Source: Micrococcales bacterium (GTDB lineage Bacteria; Actinomycetota; Actinomycetes; Actinomycetales; Cellulomonadaceae). Taken from it: DNA of 64,000 bases. The first letter of the stretch is position 1. The number at the start of each line of letters is the position of its first letter. Under the pieces are notes generated by a model. That model saw only the letters and a program-made list of their open reading frames with translations. It ran no database searches and was not told the origin of the DNA. Made by a program: the position numbers and the translations under genes. Below are positions 36,006 to 45,327 of this stretch, one piece after another. The DNA is taken from assembly GCA_009779195.1 (NCBI GenBank), contig WRET01000008.1, positions 1 to 64,000 on the forward strand, read 5' to 3'.

Positions 36006-36332
36006 GCGAGACGGTGGGGACGGTTCCTACTGTCTTGCCAAGCTGCGCCGTTTCACGGCGCAGTGGGCAAGACTGAGGAACCGTCCCCACCGTCTCGCTG
36101 GTGAGCCGAAGGGCCTGGTGCACCACTGCGGGGGCGCCGAAGACTGAGGAACCGTCCCCACTGTCTTCAGACTGAAGAACCGTCCCCACCGTCTCGCTGG
36201 TGCCCCACCGTCTCGCTGGTGAGCCGAAGGGCCTGGTGCACTACAGCGGGGGCGCCGAAGACTGAGGAACCGTCCCCACTGTCTCGCCCGGTCCCCACTG
36301 TCTCGCCCGGTCCCCACCGTCTCGCCCGGTCT
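36006..36332. repeat. REP cluster B
   Basis: Direct and inverted copies of the core GGTGGGGACGGTTCCT and its complement AGGAACCGTCCCCACC. A 78-base block at 36089-36166 is duplicated at 36207-36284. Three shortened units (CGGTCCCCACTGTCTCGCC type) end the cluster, showing recent expansion by recombination or slippage. Confidence 0.88.
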
Positions 36333-36355
36333 GGCCCCGGGGCTTGCGAAGTCGG

Positions 36356-37075
36356 TCAGTCGGCGGCGCGGCGGAGGACTTCGGTGAGCTTGTTGGCGGC
36401 GGAGACCACTGCGGCGGCGTGGAGGCGGCCGGGTTGGCGGGTGAGGCGTTCTAGGGGGCCGGAGACGGAGACGGCGGCGATGACGCGGCCGGAGGGGGCT
36501 CGTACGGGGGAGGAGACCGAGGCGACGCCTACCTCACGTTCGGAGACGGACTGGGCCCAGCCGCGACGGCGGACGCCGGACAGGATCGTGGCGGTGAACT
36601 TCGCGCCTTGCAAGCCCCTGTGGAGGCGGTCGGGCTCTTCCCAGGCGAGCAGCACCTGCGCGGCAGAGCCAGCGAGCATGGACAGCGTCGCGCCGACGGG
36701 TATCGAGTCGCGCAGGCCTATGGGGCGTTCGGCGGCAGCCACGCAGATACGCATCTCGCCTTGGCGCCGGTACAGCTGGGCGGATTCGCCGGTGTGGTCG
36801 CGCAGAGCCGCGAGGACCGGGTTCGCCGCGGCGAGCAGACGGTCCTCCCCAGCGGCGGTCGACAGCTCCGACAGCCGCGGACCCAGCACGAAGCGGCCCT
36901 GCATGTCACGGGCCACCAGGCGGTGGTGCTCCAGCGCCACCGCGAGACGGTGGGCCGTCGGACGGGCAAGATGGGTGGCGGCCACCAGCTGTGCCAAGGT
37001 GGCCGGGCCAGCCTCCAGCGCCGACAGGACTGCTGCCGCTTTGTCCAGCACACCGACGCCGCTCGAATTGTCCAT
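36356..37075 (-). CDS. ltbR: IclR-family regulator, LtbR/NdgR type
   Basis: 239 aa. The N-terminal winged helix (GVGVLDKAAAVLSALEAGPA, then TLAQLVAATHLARPTAHRLA) is followed by the IclR ligand domain (RDSIPVGATLSMLAGSAAQV). Divergent orientation with leuCD is the standard context for LtbR, which represses leucine and tryptophan genes in Corynebacterium, and NdgR in Streptomyces. The shared intergenic region holds two related inverted repeats. I assign the name from context and family. Confidence 0.88.
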   Translation of the reverse strand: MDNSSGVGVLDKAAAVLSALEAGPATLAQLVAATHLARPTAHRLAVALEHHRLVARDMQGRFVLGPRLSELSTAAGEDRLLAAANPVLAALRDHTGESAQLYRRQGEMRICVAAAERPIGLRDSIPVGATLSMLAGSAAQVLLAWEEPDRLHRGLQGAKFTATILSGVRRRGWAQSVSEREVGVASVSSPVRAPSGRVIAAVSVSGPLERLTRQPGRLHAAAVVSAANKLTEVLRRAAD

Positions 37076-37076
37076 G

Positions 37077-37187
37077 AATCGATACTGGCGTCTCGAAGCC
37101 TGAGACGCAACAACCTTTGGGGTGAATCATTGTCTCGATTCCCCTAGAGTGGTCCATGGATCGGTACAGGCGTCTCAGGATATGAGA
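37077..37187. promoter_or_regulatory. ltbR/leuC operator region with two related palindromes
   Basis: Site 1 has GCGTCTC (37088-37094) and GAGACGC (37102-37108). Site 2 has TCTCA (37173-37177) and TGAGA (37183-37187). Both are preceded by a shared direct repeat ATCGRTACWGGCGTCTC (starting about 37078 and 37159). Likely binding sites for the divergently encoded IclR-type regulator. Confidence 0.6.
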
Positions 37188-37251
37188 TCCACGGGCTTCC
37201 GGGTCGGAATCGTCGGTCCGCTGACATGGTGAGGATACAAGGAGATACGTG

Positions 37252-38712
37252 ATGGGCCGGACTCTGGCCGAGAAGGTGTGGGACGCGCACGTCGTTCGCC
37301 ACGAGGACGGTGCCCCCGACCTGCTCTACATAGACCTGCACCTGCTGCACGAGGTGACCAGCCCGCAGGCGTTCGAGGGCCTGCGCCTGGCCGGGCGCCA
37401 GGTCCGCCGCCGGGACCTGACGATCGCCACCGAAGACCACAACACCCCGACCACCGACATCGACCTGCCGATCGCCGACGCCACGTCGCGCACCCAGATC
37501 GACACGCTGCGGGCCAACGCCGCCGAGTTCGGCGTCCGGCTGCACTGTCTGGGCGACGCTGACCAGGGCATCGTCCACCAGGTCGGCCCCCAGCTCGGCC
37601 TGACCCAGCCAGGCCTGACAGTGGTCTGCGGCGACTCGCACACCTCGACGCACGGCGCGTTCGGCGCCCTGGCGTTCGGTATCGGCACGTCCGAGGTCGA
37701 GCACGTCCTGGCCACCCAGACCCTCCCGCTGGCCCCGTTCAAGACCATGGCCGTGGAGATCACCGGCGCCCTGCCCCCTGGCACGTGCGCCAAAGACGTC
37801 ATCCTCGCTGTCATCGCCAAGATCGGCACCGGCGGCGGCCAGGGCCACGTCATCGAGTACCGCGGCGAGGCGATCCGTGCGCTGTCCGTGGAAGGCCGGA
37901 TGACGGTCTGCAACATGTCTATCGAGGCCGGTGCCCGTGCAGGCATGATCGCCCCCGACGAGACCACGTTCGCCTACCTCGAGGGCCGTCCGCACGCGCC
38001 CACCGGCGCCGACTGGGACGCCGCTGTGGCGTACTGGCGCACCTTGCGCACCGACGACGACGCGGTTTTCGACACTGTCGTCACCATCGACGCAGCCGGG
38101 CTGGAACCGTACGTGACCTGGGGCACCAACCCGGGCCAGGGTCTGCCGCTGTCGGGTTCGGTACCCGTTCCGGAGAACATTGCCGACGACGCTGCCAGGG
38201 TCGCCGCCGAGCGTGCGGTGGAGTACATGGGCCTGGTCCCGGGCACCCCGCTGCGCGACATCACCGTGGACACGGTGTTCATCGGCTCGTGCACCAACGG
38301 CCGTATCGAAGACCTGCGCGCCGCCGCCAAGGTGGTCAAAGGGCGTCGTAAGGCCGACGGTGTGCGGGTCTTGGTCGTACCTGCCTCCGCCCGGGTGCGC
38401 CTTCAGGCCGAGGCCGAGGGCCTGGACCGGGTGTTCACGGATTTTGGCGCCGAGTGGCGCAACGCCGGGTGCTCGATGTGCCTGGGCATGAACCCTGACC
38501 AGCTGGCCCCCGGCGAGCGTTCGGCGTCCACGTCGAACCGCAACTTCGAGGGCCGCCAGGGCAAAGGCGGACGCACCCACCTGGTCTCGCCTGTGGTCGC
38601 TGCGGCCACCGCGGTGCGCGGCACCTTGTCGTCGCTGGCGGACCTGGACCTGCCCGTCGGTACCGACCTGTCCGAGTTCGACGGCAGCCCGCTGCCCACG
38701 GTCACCGTCTGA
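37252..38712 (+). CDS. leuC: 3-isopropylmalate dehydratase large subunit
   Basis: 486 aa. With LeuD it isomerises 2- to 3-isopropylmalate in leucine synthesis. The aconitase-type [4Fe-4S] ligands are visible in [40 protein letters not shown] and [26 protein letters not shown] stand in tandem (37249, 37252) behind AAGGAGATAC, so either may start. leuD follows after 11 bases. Confidence 0.97.
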   Translation: MGRTLAEKVWDAHVVRHEDGAPDLLYIDLHLLHEVTSPQAFEGLRLAGRQVRRRDLTIATEDHNTPTTDIDLPIADATSRTQIDTLRANAAEFGVRLHCLGDADQGIVHQVGPQLGLTQPGLTVVCGDSHTSTHGAFGALAFGIGTSEVEHVLATQTLPLAPFKTMAVEITGALPPGTCAKDVILAVIAKIGTGGGQGHVIEYRGEAIRALSVEGRMTVCNMSIEAGARAGMIAPDETTFAYLEGRPHAPTGADWDAAVAYWRTLRTDDDAVFDTVVTIDAAGLEPYVTWGTNPGQGLPLSGSVPVPENIADDAARVAAERAVEYMGLVPGTPLRDITVDTVFIGSCTNGRIEDLRAAAKVVKGRRKADGVRVLVVPASARVRLQAEAEGLDRVFTDFGAEWRNAGCSMCLGMNPDQLAPGERSASTSNRNFEGRQGKGGRTHLVSPVVAAATAVRGTLSSLADLDLPVGTDLSEFDGSPLPTVTV

Positions 38713-38723
38713 GGAGCCCTGCC

Positions 38724-39368
38724 ATGGACACGTTCACCCAGCACACCGGCGTCGGCGTCCCGCTGCGACGCTCTAACGTCGACACCGACCAGATCATCCC
38801 CGCGGTGTACCTCAAACGCGTCACCCGCACCGGCTTCGAAGACACGCTGTTCGCCGCGTGGCGTGCCGACCCGTCGTTCGTGCTCAACCTCAGCGCTTAC
38901 GCCAACGGCTCGGTCTTGGTCGCCGGCCCGGACTTCGGCACCGGTTCGTCGCGCGAGCACGCGGTGTGGGCGCTGCACGACTACGGTTTCCGGGTCGTCG
39001 TCTCGCCCCGTTTCGCCGACATCTTCCGCGGCAACGCCGGCAAGCAGGGTCTGCTCGCCGCCCAGGTCGCCGCCGAGGACGTCGAGCTGTTGTGGAAAGT
39101 CCTGGAGACCCGGCCCGGTACCGAGGTCACCGTGGACCTCGAAGCCAAGACGGTGCGTTGCGACGACGTCGTGGTGCCGTTCGACGTCGACGACTACACC
39201 CGCTGGCGTCTTATGGAAGGTCTGGACGACATCAGCCTGACCTTGCAGCACGAGGACGAGATCGCCGCTTTCGAGGCCGGTCGCCAGTCGTGGCGTCCGC
39301 GCACCCTGCCTGCCAAGCACCTGCCGCCCCAGCCGATCGTCTCCGCCCGGGCCGTCCCGGTCTCCTGA
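38724..39368 (+). CDS. leuD: 3-isopropylmalate dehydratase small subunit
   Basis: 214 aa, swivelling subunit that completes the LeuC active site. The conserved blocks are [40 protein letters not shown] and [20 protein letters not shown]. It is co-transcribed with leuC (11-base gap, GAGGAGCC before the ATG). About 175 bases without a gene separate it from murA. Confidence 0.97.
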   Translation: MDTFTQHTGVGVPLRRSNVDTDQIIPAVYLKRVTRTGFEDTLFAAWRADPSFVLNLSAYANGSVLVAGPDFGTGSSREHAVWALHDYGFRVVVSPRFADIFRGNAGKQGLLAAQVAAEDVELLWKVLETRPGTEVTVDLEAKTVRCDDVVVPFDVDDYTRWRLMEGLDDISLTLQHEDEIAAFEAGRQSWRPRTLPAKHLPPQPIVSARAVPVS

Positions 39369-39544
39369 CTGCGCCAGGCACGGGCGTGGGTTCGGCAAAA
39401 GGTGCGCTGACGGCCTAGCCTGGGTGCCGCCACCATCGCGCCATATCCGGGCCGACGTGGCAGTGCTTGCTCGTGGGTGCGTCTGATCGGTGCGTATAGG
39501 ATGTTTGCCGCACGCTGGACGCGCAGATGGGAGACGATGTCCCT

Positions 39545-40867
39545 ATGGCTGACATGCTCTACGTCGACGGTGGGAACCCGCTGCACGGTGAGATCACTGT
39601 GCGCGGTGCCAAGAACTTCGTGTCCAAGGCGATGGTGGCCGCGCTGCTGGGCGAGGGGCCCAGCGAGCTGCGCAACGTACCGATGATCCGTGACGTCCAG
39701 GTGGTCTCCGAGCTGTTGGAGCTGCACGGGGTGCATGTGCGGCACTGCCCGCAGGACGGGGTTGTCGAGCTCGACCCGTGCAACGTGCGCACGCCGATGG
39801 TCGCCGGGGTCGACACCCTGGCAGGGGCCAGCAGGATCCCGATCTTGTTCTGTGGGCCGCTGCTGCACCGGCTGGGAGAGGCGTTCATCCCTGACCTGGG
39901 CGGGTGCGCGATCGGCGGGCGGCCGATCGACTTCCACATGGAGATCTTGCGCCAGTTCGGCGCGGTGGTCGAAAAGGCCGAAGGCGGGATCCACCTGTCG
40001 GCGCCCGGACCGTTGCGCGGCACGAAGATCGCCCTGCCGTACCCGTCGGTGGGTGCCACCGAACAGCTGCTGCTGACCGCGGTGCGTGCCGAGGGGATCA
40101 CCGAGCTGTCGAACGCGGCGATCGAGCCGGAGATCGCCGACCTTATCAACGTGCTGCAGAAGATGGGCGCGATCATCTCGGTGGACACCGACCGTGTCAT
40201 CCGGATCGAAGGGGTGCAGCGCCTGGTGGGGTACACCCACACGGCTATGCCTGACCGTATCGAGGCCGCGTCGTGGGCGTCCGCGGCTCTGGCCACCTGC
40301 GGCGACGTGTACGTACGCGGCGCCCACCAGGCTGATATGACCACGTTCTTGAACACGTTCCGCAAGGTCGGCGGCGAGTTCGTCATCGACGACGACGGCA
40401 TCAGCTTCTTCCACCCAGGGGCCGACCTGCACTCGATCCACCTGGAGACCGACGTGCACCCCGGGTTCATGACGGACTGGCAACAACCGCTGGTCGTGGC
40501 GCTGACCCAGGCGCGCGGGCTGTCGATCGTCCACGAGACGGTGTACGAGAAGCGGTTCGGGTTCGTCGAGGCGCTGGAGTCCATGGGCGCGACCATCCAG
40601 CTGTACCGCGAGTGCCTGGGTGGGCACGCGTGCCGGTTCGGCCAGCGCAACTTCTACCACTCGGCCGTGATCTTTGGGCCCACACCCCTGTCCGCAGCCG
40701 ACATCGAGGTCCCTGACCTGCGCGGGGGGTTCAGCCACCTCATCGCTGCGCTGGCCGCCAAGGGCCAGTCGGCGGTCCGCGGTATCAGCCTCATCGACCG
40801 CGGGTACGAACGGTTCACCGACAAGCTCGAAGCGCTGGGTGCCCAGTTCTCCCGAGAGACCGACTGA
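39545..40867 (+). CDS. murA: UDP-N-acetylglucosamine 1-carboxyvinyltransferase
   Basis: 440 aa. First committed step of peptidoglycan synthesis, transferring enolpyruvyl from PEP to UDP-GlcNAc. The catalytic loop LGGCAIGGRPIDFHMEILRQ keeps the Cys that fosfomycin alkylates (actinobacterial enzymes in mycobacteria often have Asp). Other blocks: VRGAKNFVSKAMVAALLGEG, YTHTAMPDRIEAASWASAAL, DLRGGFSHLIAALAAKGQSA. ATG at 39545 fits the family N-terminus; an earlier in-frame ATG at 39527 is possible. Confidence 0.95.
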   Translation: MADMLYVDGGNPLHGEITVRGAKNFVSKAMVAALLGEGPSELRNVPMIRDVQVVSELLELHGVHVRHCPQDGVVELDPCNVRTPMVAGVDTLAGASRIPILFCGPLLHRLGEAFIPDLGGCAIGGRPIDFHMEILRQFGAVVEKAEGGIHLSAPGPLRGTKIALPYPSVGATEQLLLTAVRAEGITELSNAAIEPEIADLINVLQKMGAIISVDTDRVIRIEGVQRLVGYTHTAMPDRIEAASWASAALATCGDVYVRGAHQADMTTFLNTFRKVGGEFVIDDDGISFFHPGADLHSIHLETDVHPGFMTDWQQPLVVALTQARGLSIVHETVYEKRFGFVEALESMGATIQLYRECLGGHACRFGQRNFYHSAVIFGPTPLSAADIEVPDLRGGFSHLIAALAAKGQSAVRGISLIDRGYERFTDKLEALGAQFSRETD

Positions 40868-40930
40868 CAGCTCGCTCCTGCGAGGGGGTGTTTGGGGCGG
40901 GGCGGGGACGTCGGCGGTGACGGGGGCCGG

Positions 40931-40936
40931 TACGAT
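40931..40936 (+). promoter_or_regulatory. -10 element of plsC
   Basis: TACGAT ends eight bases before the plsC ATG without a Shine-Dalgarno between them. Confidence 0.45.
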
Positions 40937-40944
40937 CGATTCTC

Positions 40945-41667
40945 ATGCCCCCTCTGCGGCCTCCGCCGCGGTCCACCCGGACGTACCGCTTCCTCGCTGC
41001 CTTCGTCAGACCTGCCCTGCAGGCGATGTCTGCCAGGTCCTGGACCGGTGCCGAGCACCTGCCGACCGACCGTGGGTTTCTCGTCGCCACCAACCACACC
41101 ACGAACCTCGACCCGGTGACCATGTGCCACTTCTTGTGGGACAACGGCTTCGCGCCCAGGATCATGGCCAAGCACACGCTGTTCAAAGTGCCGGTGCTAC
41201 GACGGGTGCTGGCCGGTCTTGAGGTGATCCCGGTGCACCGGGGCGCCGCTACCGGGGCACGGTCCCTGGACGCGGCAGCCGAGGCGTTGGAGCGCGGTGA
41301 GTGCGTCCTGGTGTTCCCCGAGGGGACGCTGACCACGGACCCGGACCTGTGGCCGATGCGCGCCAAGACCGGCACAGCCCGCCTCGCGCTGGAGACCGGG
41401 GCGCCGGTGATACCGGTCGTCCAGTGGGGGGTGCACCAGGTGATGGCCCCGCGCGGCTCGCTGCTGCGGGTGGTTCCGCGCAAGACCATCCAGGTGCTCG
41501 CGGGTCCACCGCTGCAGGTCGAGGACCTGCGCGGCACCCCGGAGGCAGTCCACGACGTGACGGCGCGTCTCGTGGCCCGGCTGACCGACCAGGTGGCACA
41601 GCTGCGTGGCGAAAACCCGCCAGACGGGCTCTGGGACCCAGAGGCCGGCACCAGGGTGCCCCGGTGA
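40945..41667 (+). CDS. plsC: 1-acyl-sn-glycerol-3-phosphate acyltransferase
   Basis: 240 aa, membrane-associated acyltransferase of phospholipid synthesis. The HX4D motif is ATNHTTNLDPVTMCHFLWDN, and the glycerophosphate-binding box is LVFPEGTLTTDPDLWPMRAK. It directly precedes gpsA, which supplies glycerol-3-phosphate; the stop overlaps the gpsA start as GTGA. ATG at 40945 follows TACGAT by eight bases. Confidence 0.92.
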   Translation: MPPLRPPPRSTRTYRFLAAFVRPALQAMSARSWTGAEHLPTDRGFLVATNHTTNLDPVTMCHFLWDNGFAPRIMAKHTLFKVPVLRRVLAGLEVIPVHRGAATGARSLDAAAEALERGECVLVFPEGTLTTDPDLWPMRAKTGTARLALETGAPVIPVVQWGVHQVMAPRGSLLRVVPRKTIQVLAGPPLQVEDLRGTPEAVHDVTARLVARLTDQVAQLRGENPPDGLWDPEAGTRVPR

Positions 41668-42794
41668 ACCGCCCGATGAACGGCCCAGCGAACGGCCCAG
41701 CGAACAGCCCGGTGAACGGCCTCCTGGGCTCCGGCCTGGGTTCTGGCCAGGGCCACGGCACGAGGGCTGCGGTGCTCGGCGCTGGCAGCTGGGGCACGAC
41801 CTTCGCCGCGGTGCTCGCCGACGCTGGGTGCGACGTGAGCGTGTGGGGACGCGACGCGCAGGTGTGCGAGCAGATCGCCACCCGGCACACCAACGAGGCG
41901 TACCTGCCTGGTGTGCGCCTGCCTGACGCTGTCACCGGACAGGCGGATATCGCTGCGTGCGTGGCCGGGGCGGACCTGGTCGCAGTGGCTATCCCGTCGC
42001 AGTCGGCACGGGCGGTGCTGACCGGGCTCGGTGAGCACCTGGGCCCGGACACCGTGGTGGTCTCGCTCATGAAAGGTGTAGAGCTGACCACCGACCAGCT
42101 GATGAGCCAGATGCTGTCGCAGGTGCTCGTCGTACCGCCCGACAGGATGGCCGTGGTCTCGGGCCCGAACCTCGCGCACGAGATCGCCGCCCGCCAGCCC
42201 ACGGCGACCGTCGTCGCCGCGACCGAGGCGGAGACCGCGGACCGGGTCGCTGCCGCGTGCGCGTCGTCGTATTTCCGCCCGTACACCAACTGCGACGTCG
42301 TGGGCGTCGAGCTGTGCGGGGCGGTCAAGAACGTCATCGCTCTGGCGGTGGGGATCGCCCAGGGACGGGGTCTGGGTTTCAACACCATGGCCACGCTGAT
42401 CACCCGGGGGCTGGTCGAGATCACCCGGCTCGGGCTGGAGCTGGGTGCGCAGTCGGCGACGTTCGGCGGTCTGGCGGGGATGGGTGACCTCATGGCCACC
42501 TGTGCTTCGCCGGACTCTCGCAACCACCGTCTGGGGACCTACCTGGGCCAGGGGGCGACGCTGGCCGACGCGTTGGTGGCCACCGGTGGTACGGCCGAAG
42601 GGGTGATGTCGGCCCGGCCGGTGTGCGGCCTGGCCCGTGACGTCGGTGTGGATATGCCGATCACCGAAGCGGTGGCAGCGGTGCTGGACGGAGACCTGTC
42701 GGTCGACCAGCTGGCCGTGCGGTTGCTGTCGCGTCCGCGCAAGGCGGAGAACGCCGGGACGCCCCCGCCGGTCAAACCCGACCAACACACCTGA
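41664..42794 (+). CDS. gpsA: NAD(P)-dependent glycerol-3-phosphate dehydrogenase
   Basis: 376 aa. Makes sn-glycerol-3-phosphate for phospholipids. The Rossmann loop is AAVLGAGSWGTTFAAVLADA; the catalytic domain shows GVELCGAVKNVIALAVGIAQ with the conserved Lys and GRGLGFNTMATLITRGLVEI. The GTG at 41664 gives about 35 extra N-terminal residues with an NGPAN-type repeat that looks disordered; ATG at 41676 is an alternative. It is coupled to plsC and precedes ddl by 22 bases. Confidence 0.95.
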   Translation: MNRPMNGPANGPANSPVNGLLGSGLGSGQGHGTRAAVLGAGSWGTTFAAVLADAGCDVSVWGRDAQVCEQIATRHTNEAYLPGVRLPDAVTGQADIAACVAGADLVAVAIPSQSARAVLTGLGEHLGPDTVVVSLMKGVELTTDQLMSQMLSQVLVVPPDRMAVVSGPNLAHEIAARQPTATVVAATEAETADRVAAACASSYFRPYTNCDVVGVELCGAVKNVIALAVGIAQGRGLGFNTMATLITRGLVEITRLGLELGAQSATFGGLAGMGDLMATCASPDSRNHRLGTYLGQGATLADALVATGGTAEGVMSARPVCGLARDVGVDMPITEAVAAVLDGDLSVDQLAVRLLSRPRKAENAGTPPPVKPDQHT

Positions 42795-42803
42795 ACGCGA
42801 CGA

Positions 42804-42809
42804 TAGGCT
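42804..42809 (+). promoter_or_regulatory. -10 element of ddl
   Basis: TAGGCT ends seven bases before the ddl ATG in the short gap after gpsA, so ddl may also be made from its own leaderless transcript. Confidence 0.35.
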
Positions 42810-42816
42810 CACCTTC

Positions 42817-43950
42817 ATGGAACAAGCCGTGGAAACGACGTTGCCTGCCCGCCCGCGGGTGCTGGTGCTGTTCGGGGGGCGCTCTGGCGAGCACTCCATC
42901 AGCTGTGCCACCGCCGGGGGAGTGCTGGCCGCGATCGACCGGGACCGCTACGACGTGCTGGCTGTGGGTATCACCCGCGAAGGTCGGTGGGTGCTCGCTG
43001 ATGACGACCCGGCCCGCTGGGCGATCCAGCCCGGCCACCTGCCGCAGGTCGAAGACGCCACAGCCCAGGTGCTGCTGCCCCAAGGCGGCAGCCGCGACGT
43101 GCAGCTGGTCGAGCCTGGTCTGGCACCCACGCAGCTGGGGACGGTCGACGTGGTGTTCCCCCTGCTGCACGGGCCCTATGGCGAGGACGGCACCCTCCAG
43201 GGCCTGCTGGAGCTGGCGGACGTGCGTTACGTCGGCGCTGGGGTCCTCGCCTCAGCGGTCGGTATGGACAAGCAGATGATGAAAGTCGTGCTCGTCGGCA
43301 ACGGCCTGGCTGTCAGCCCGTTCCGCACTGTGCGTGCCCACCAGGTGGCCGCCGACCTGCCCGCTGTGCTCGCCGACCTGGCCGGCCTGGGCCTGCCAGT
43401 GTTCGTCAAACCTGCGCGTGCGGGGTCGTCCTTGGGTATCTCCCGGGTGGACGACGCCGCAGACCTGCCCGAGGCCCTGGCCGAGGCCGCGCGCCACGAC
43501 CCCAAGATCGTCGTCGAGGCAGCGGTCGTGGGCCGTGAGGTCGAGTGCGCGGTGCTCGGGGGGCGTGACGGGGCCCGCCCGCGGGCGTCGCTGCCCGGCG
43601 AGATCGTCGTGACCGACCCCGCCCACACCTTCTACGACTACCAGGCCAAGTACTTCAACGCCGACGGTGTGCAGCTGCTGTGCCCGGCGGACCTGTCACC
43701 TCAGGTCACCGCCGCCGTCCAGGACGTGGCCGTGCGCACCTTCGAAGCCCTCGACTGCGAAGGTATCGCCCGTGTCGACGTGTTCGTCACCGACGACGAC
43801 CAGGTCGTGGTCAACGAGATCAACACCATGCCTGGCTTCACCCCGTACTCGATGTACCCCACGATGTGGCAGGTCTCAGGTATGCCCTACACCGAGCTCG
43901 TCGACGAGCTCATCAGGCTGGCGCTGGAGCGTCCGACCGGACTGCGGTAG
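42817..43950 (+). CDS. ddl: D-alanine--D-alanine ligase
   Basis: 377 aa ATP-grasp enzyme joining two D-Ala for peptidoglycan. N-terminal VLVLFGGRSGEHSISCATAG, then PLLHGPYGEDGTLQGLLELA, the nucleotide-binding PVFVKPARAGSSLGISRVDD, and the metal-binding C-terminal GIARVDVFVTDDDQVVVNEI followed by NTMPGFTPYSMYP. The Tyr-type specificity loop suggests D-Ala-D-Ala rather than D-Ala-D-Lac. It ends nine bases from the convergent aminotransferase. Confidence 0.95.
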   Translation: MEQAVETTLPARPRVLVLFGGRSGEHSISCATAGGVLAAIDRDRYDVLAVGITREGRWVLADDDPARWAIQPGHLPQVEDATAQVLLPQGGSRDVQLVEPGLAPTQLGTVDVVFPLLHGPYGEDGTLQGLLELADVRYVGAGVLASAVGMDKQMMKVVLVGNGLAVSPFRTVRAHQVAADLPAVLADLAGLGLPVFVKPARAGSSLGISRVDDAADLPEALAEAARHDPKIVVEAAVVGREVECAVLGGRDGARPRASLPGEIVVTDPAHTFYDYQAKYFNADGVQLLCPADLSPQVTAAVQDVAVRTFEALDCEGIARVDVFVTDDDQVVVNEINTMPGFTPYSMYPTMWQVSGMPYTELVDELIRLALERPTGLR

Positions 43951-43959
43951 CACGCCCCA

Positions 43960-45327
43960 CTAGAGCTGGTCCCAGGCACGTGTCAGCACGTCGCGCAGGA
44001 TACGTTCCATCTGGTCGAACTCGGCTGGGCCGACAGTCAGCGGGGGCGAGAGCTGGATCACCGGGTCGCCGCGGTCGTCGGCGCGGCAGTACAGGCCTGC
44101 CTCGAACAGGGCGGGGGAGACGAAGCGTTTGAGGACGCGGTCGCCCTCTTCGTCGGTGAAGGTCTCGCGGGTGGTCTTGTCCTTGACCAGCTCGATGCCG
44201 TAGAAGAAGCCGGCACCGCGCACGTCGCCGACGATGGGCAGGTCTTTGAGCTTCTCCAGGGTCGTGCGGAACGCCGGGGCGTGTTCTTGCACGTGGTCGA
44301 TGAGCTTCTCGGACTCGAAGATGTCGAGGTTGGCCATGGCCACCGCGCAGGACACCGGGTGCCCGCCGAAGGTGTAGCCGTGCAAGAACGTCGCTGACCC
44401 GTCGGCGAACGGCTCGAACACCTCGTCGGACGCGATCATCGCCCCGAGGGGGGAGTAACCGGAGGTCATACCTTTGGCGCAGGTGATGATGTCGGGCTGG
44501 TAGCCGAACTCGAGCGAGCCGAACATCGCCCCGACCCGGCCGAACGCGCAGATGACCTCGTCGGAGACCAGCAGCACGTCGTAGGCGTCGCAGATCTCGC
44601 GCAGACGCTCGAAATACCCGTCAGGCGGCGGGAAGCAGCCGCCAGCGTTCTGCACCGGCTCGACGAACACCGCTGCGACCGTGTCAGGGCCTTCGAACTC
44701 GATCGCCTCGGCCACACGGTCGGCGGCCCAGCGCCCGAACGCTTTGGGGTCGTCGCGCAGCGTCTCGTCGGCCCGGTAGATGTTCGTGTTCGGCACTTTC
44801 ACCGCACCGGGCACCAGCGGTTCGTACATCGTCTTGATATCGGGCAGGCCGGTCAGTGACAGCGCGCCGTGGGGGGTGCCGTGGTACGCCACCGCGCGGG
44901 AGAGCATCTTGGTCTTGCCGGGACGCCCGCGCAGCAACCAGTACTGCTTGGCCAGCTTCATGGCCGACTCCACAGCCTCGCCGCCGCCGGTGGTGAAGAA
45001 CACCCTGTTCAGCGGGCCGGGTGCGTAGGACGCCAGCCGTTCGGCCAGGTCGATGGCCACGGGGTGGGCGTAGGACCACAGCGGGAAGAACGCCAACGTC
45101 TCGGCTTGCCGGGCAGCGGCGGCGGCCAGCTCGGTGCGGCCGTGCCCGGCCTGCACGACGAACAGACCGGCCAGGCCGTCGAGGTACTCGTTGCCGTCGG
45201 TGTCCCACAGCCGGTGGCCCTGGCCGCGGGCGATCGTGGGGACCTTGTCGTCCCACAACGACATGGCGGTGAAATGGCCCCACAGGTGGGCGCGGGCGGC
45301 GTCGTCACGGCTGGCGTGCGGTGTCAT
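43960..45327 (-). CDS. Class III aminotransferase, probably for putrescine or another polyamine
   Basis: 455 aa PLP enzyme. Cofactor-binding features are FFTTGGGEAVESAMKLAKQY, VFVEPVQNAGGCFPPPDGYF, LLVSDEVICAFGRVGAMFGS and the lysine motif DIITCAKGMTSGYSPLGAMI. The subgroup includes putrescine-pyruvate and GABA aminotransferases (SpuC-like). Its position beside four polyamine-type binding proteins and potABC supports a polyamine-catabolic role; this is inference. It overlaps the Lrp gene as ATGA, so the two are one operon. Confidence 0.85.
   Translation of the reverse strand: MTPHASRDDAARAHLWGHFTAMSLWDDKVPTIARGQGHRLWDTDGNEYLDGLAGLFVVQAGHGRTELAAAAARQAETLAFFPLWSYAHPVAIDLAERLASYAPGPLNRVFFTTGGGEAVESAMKLAKQYWLLRGRPGKTKMLSRAVAYHGTPHGALSLTGLPDIKTMYEPLVPGAVKVPNTNIYRADETLRDDPKAFGRWAADRVAEAIEFEGPDTVAAVFVEPVQNAGGCFPPPDGYFERLREICDAYDVLLVSDEVICAFGRVGAMFGSLEFGYQPDIITCAKGMTSGYSPLGAMIASDEVFEPFADGSATFLHGYTFGGHPVSCAVAMANLDIFESEKLIDHVQEHAPAFRTTLEKLKDLPIVGDVRGAGFFYGIELVKDKTTRETFTDEEGDRVLKRFVSPALFEAGLYCRADDRGDPVIQLSPPLTVGPAEFDQMERILRDVLTRAWDQL

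Larger units (their letters stand above)
35773..36355. other. Gene-free region: serial hairpins, then REP cluster B
   Basis: No credible gene. It opens with the tRNA terminator, two further perfect hairpins (35834-35854 and 35858-35881), then about 120 bases of plain sequence, then the REP cluster up to the ltbR stop. Confidence 0.7.

Noticed and set aside
36006..36332. Possible CRISPR array
   Set aside because: Units are palindromic, in both orientations and unevenly spaced, with no unique spacers of constant length and no cas genes nearby.
39545..40867. EPSP synthase (aroA) instead of murA
   Set aside because: Both share the fold, but LGGCAIGGRP and the UDP-sugar-binding segments are MurA-specific.
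41249..42523. Large antisense frame opposite plsC and gpsA
   Set aside because: Composition is low-complexity, no start signal is visible, and both plus-strand genes have intact catalytic motifs.
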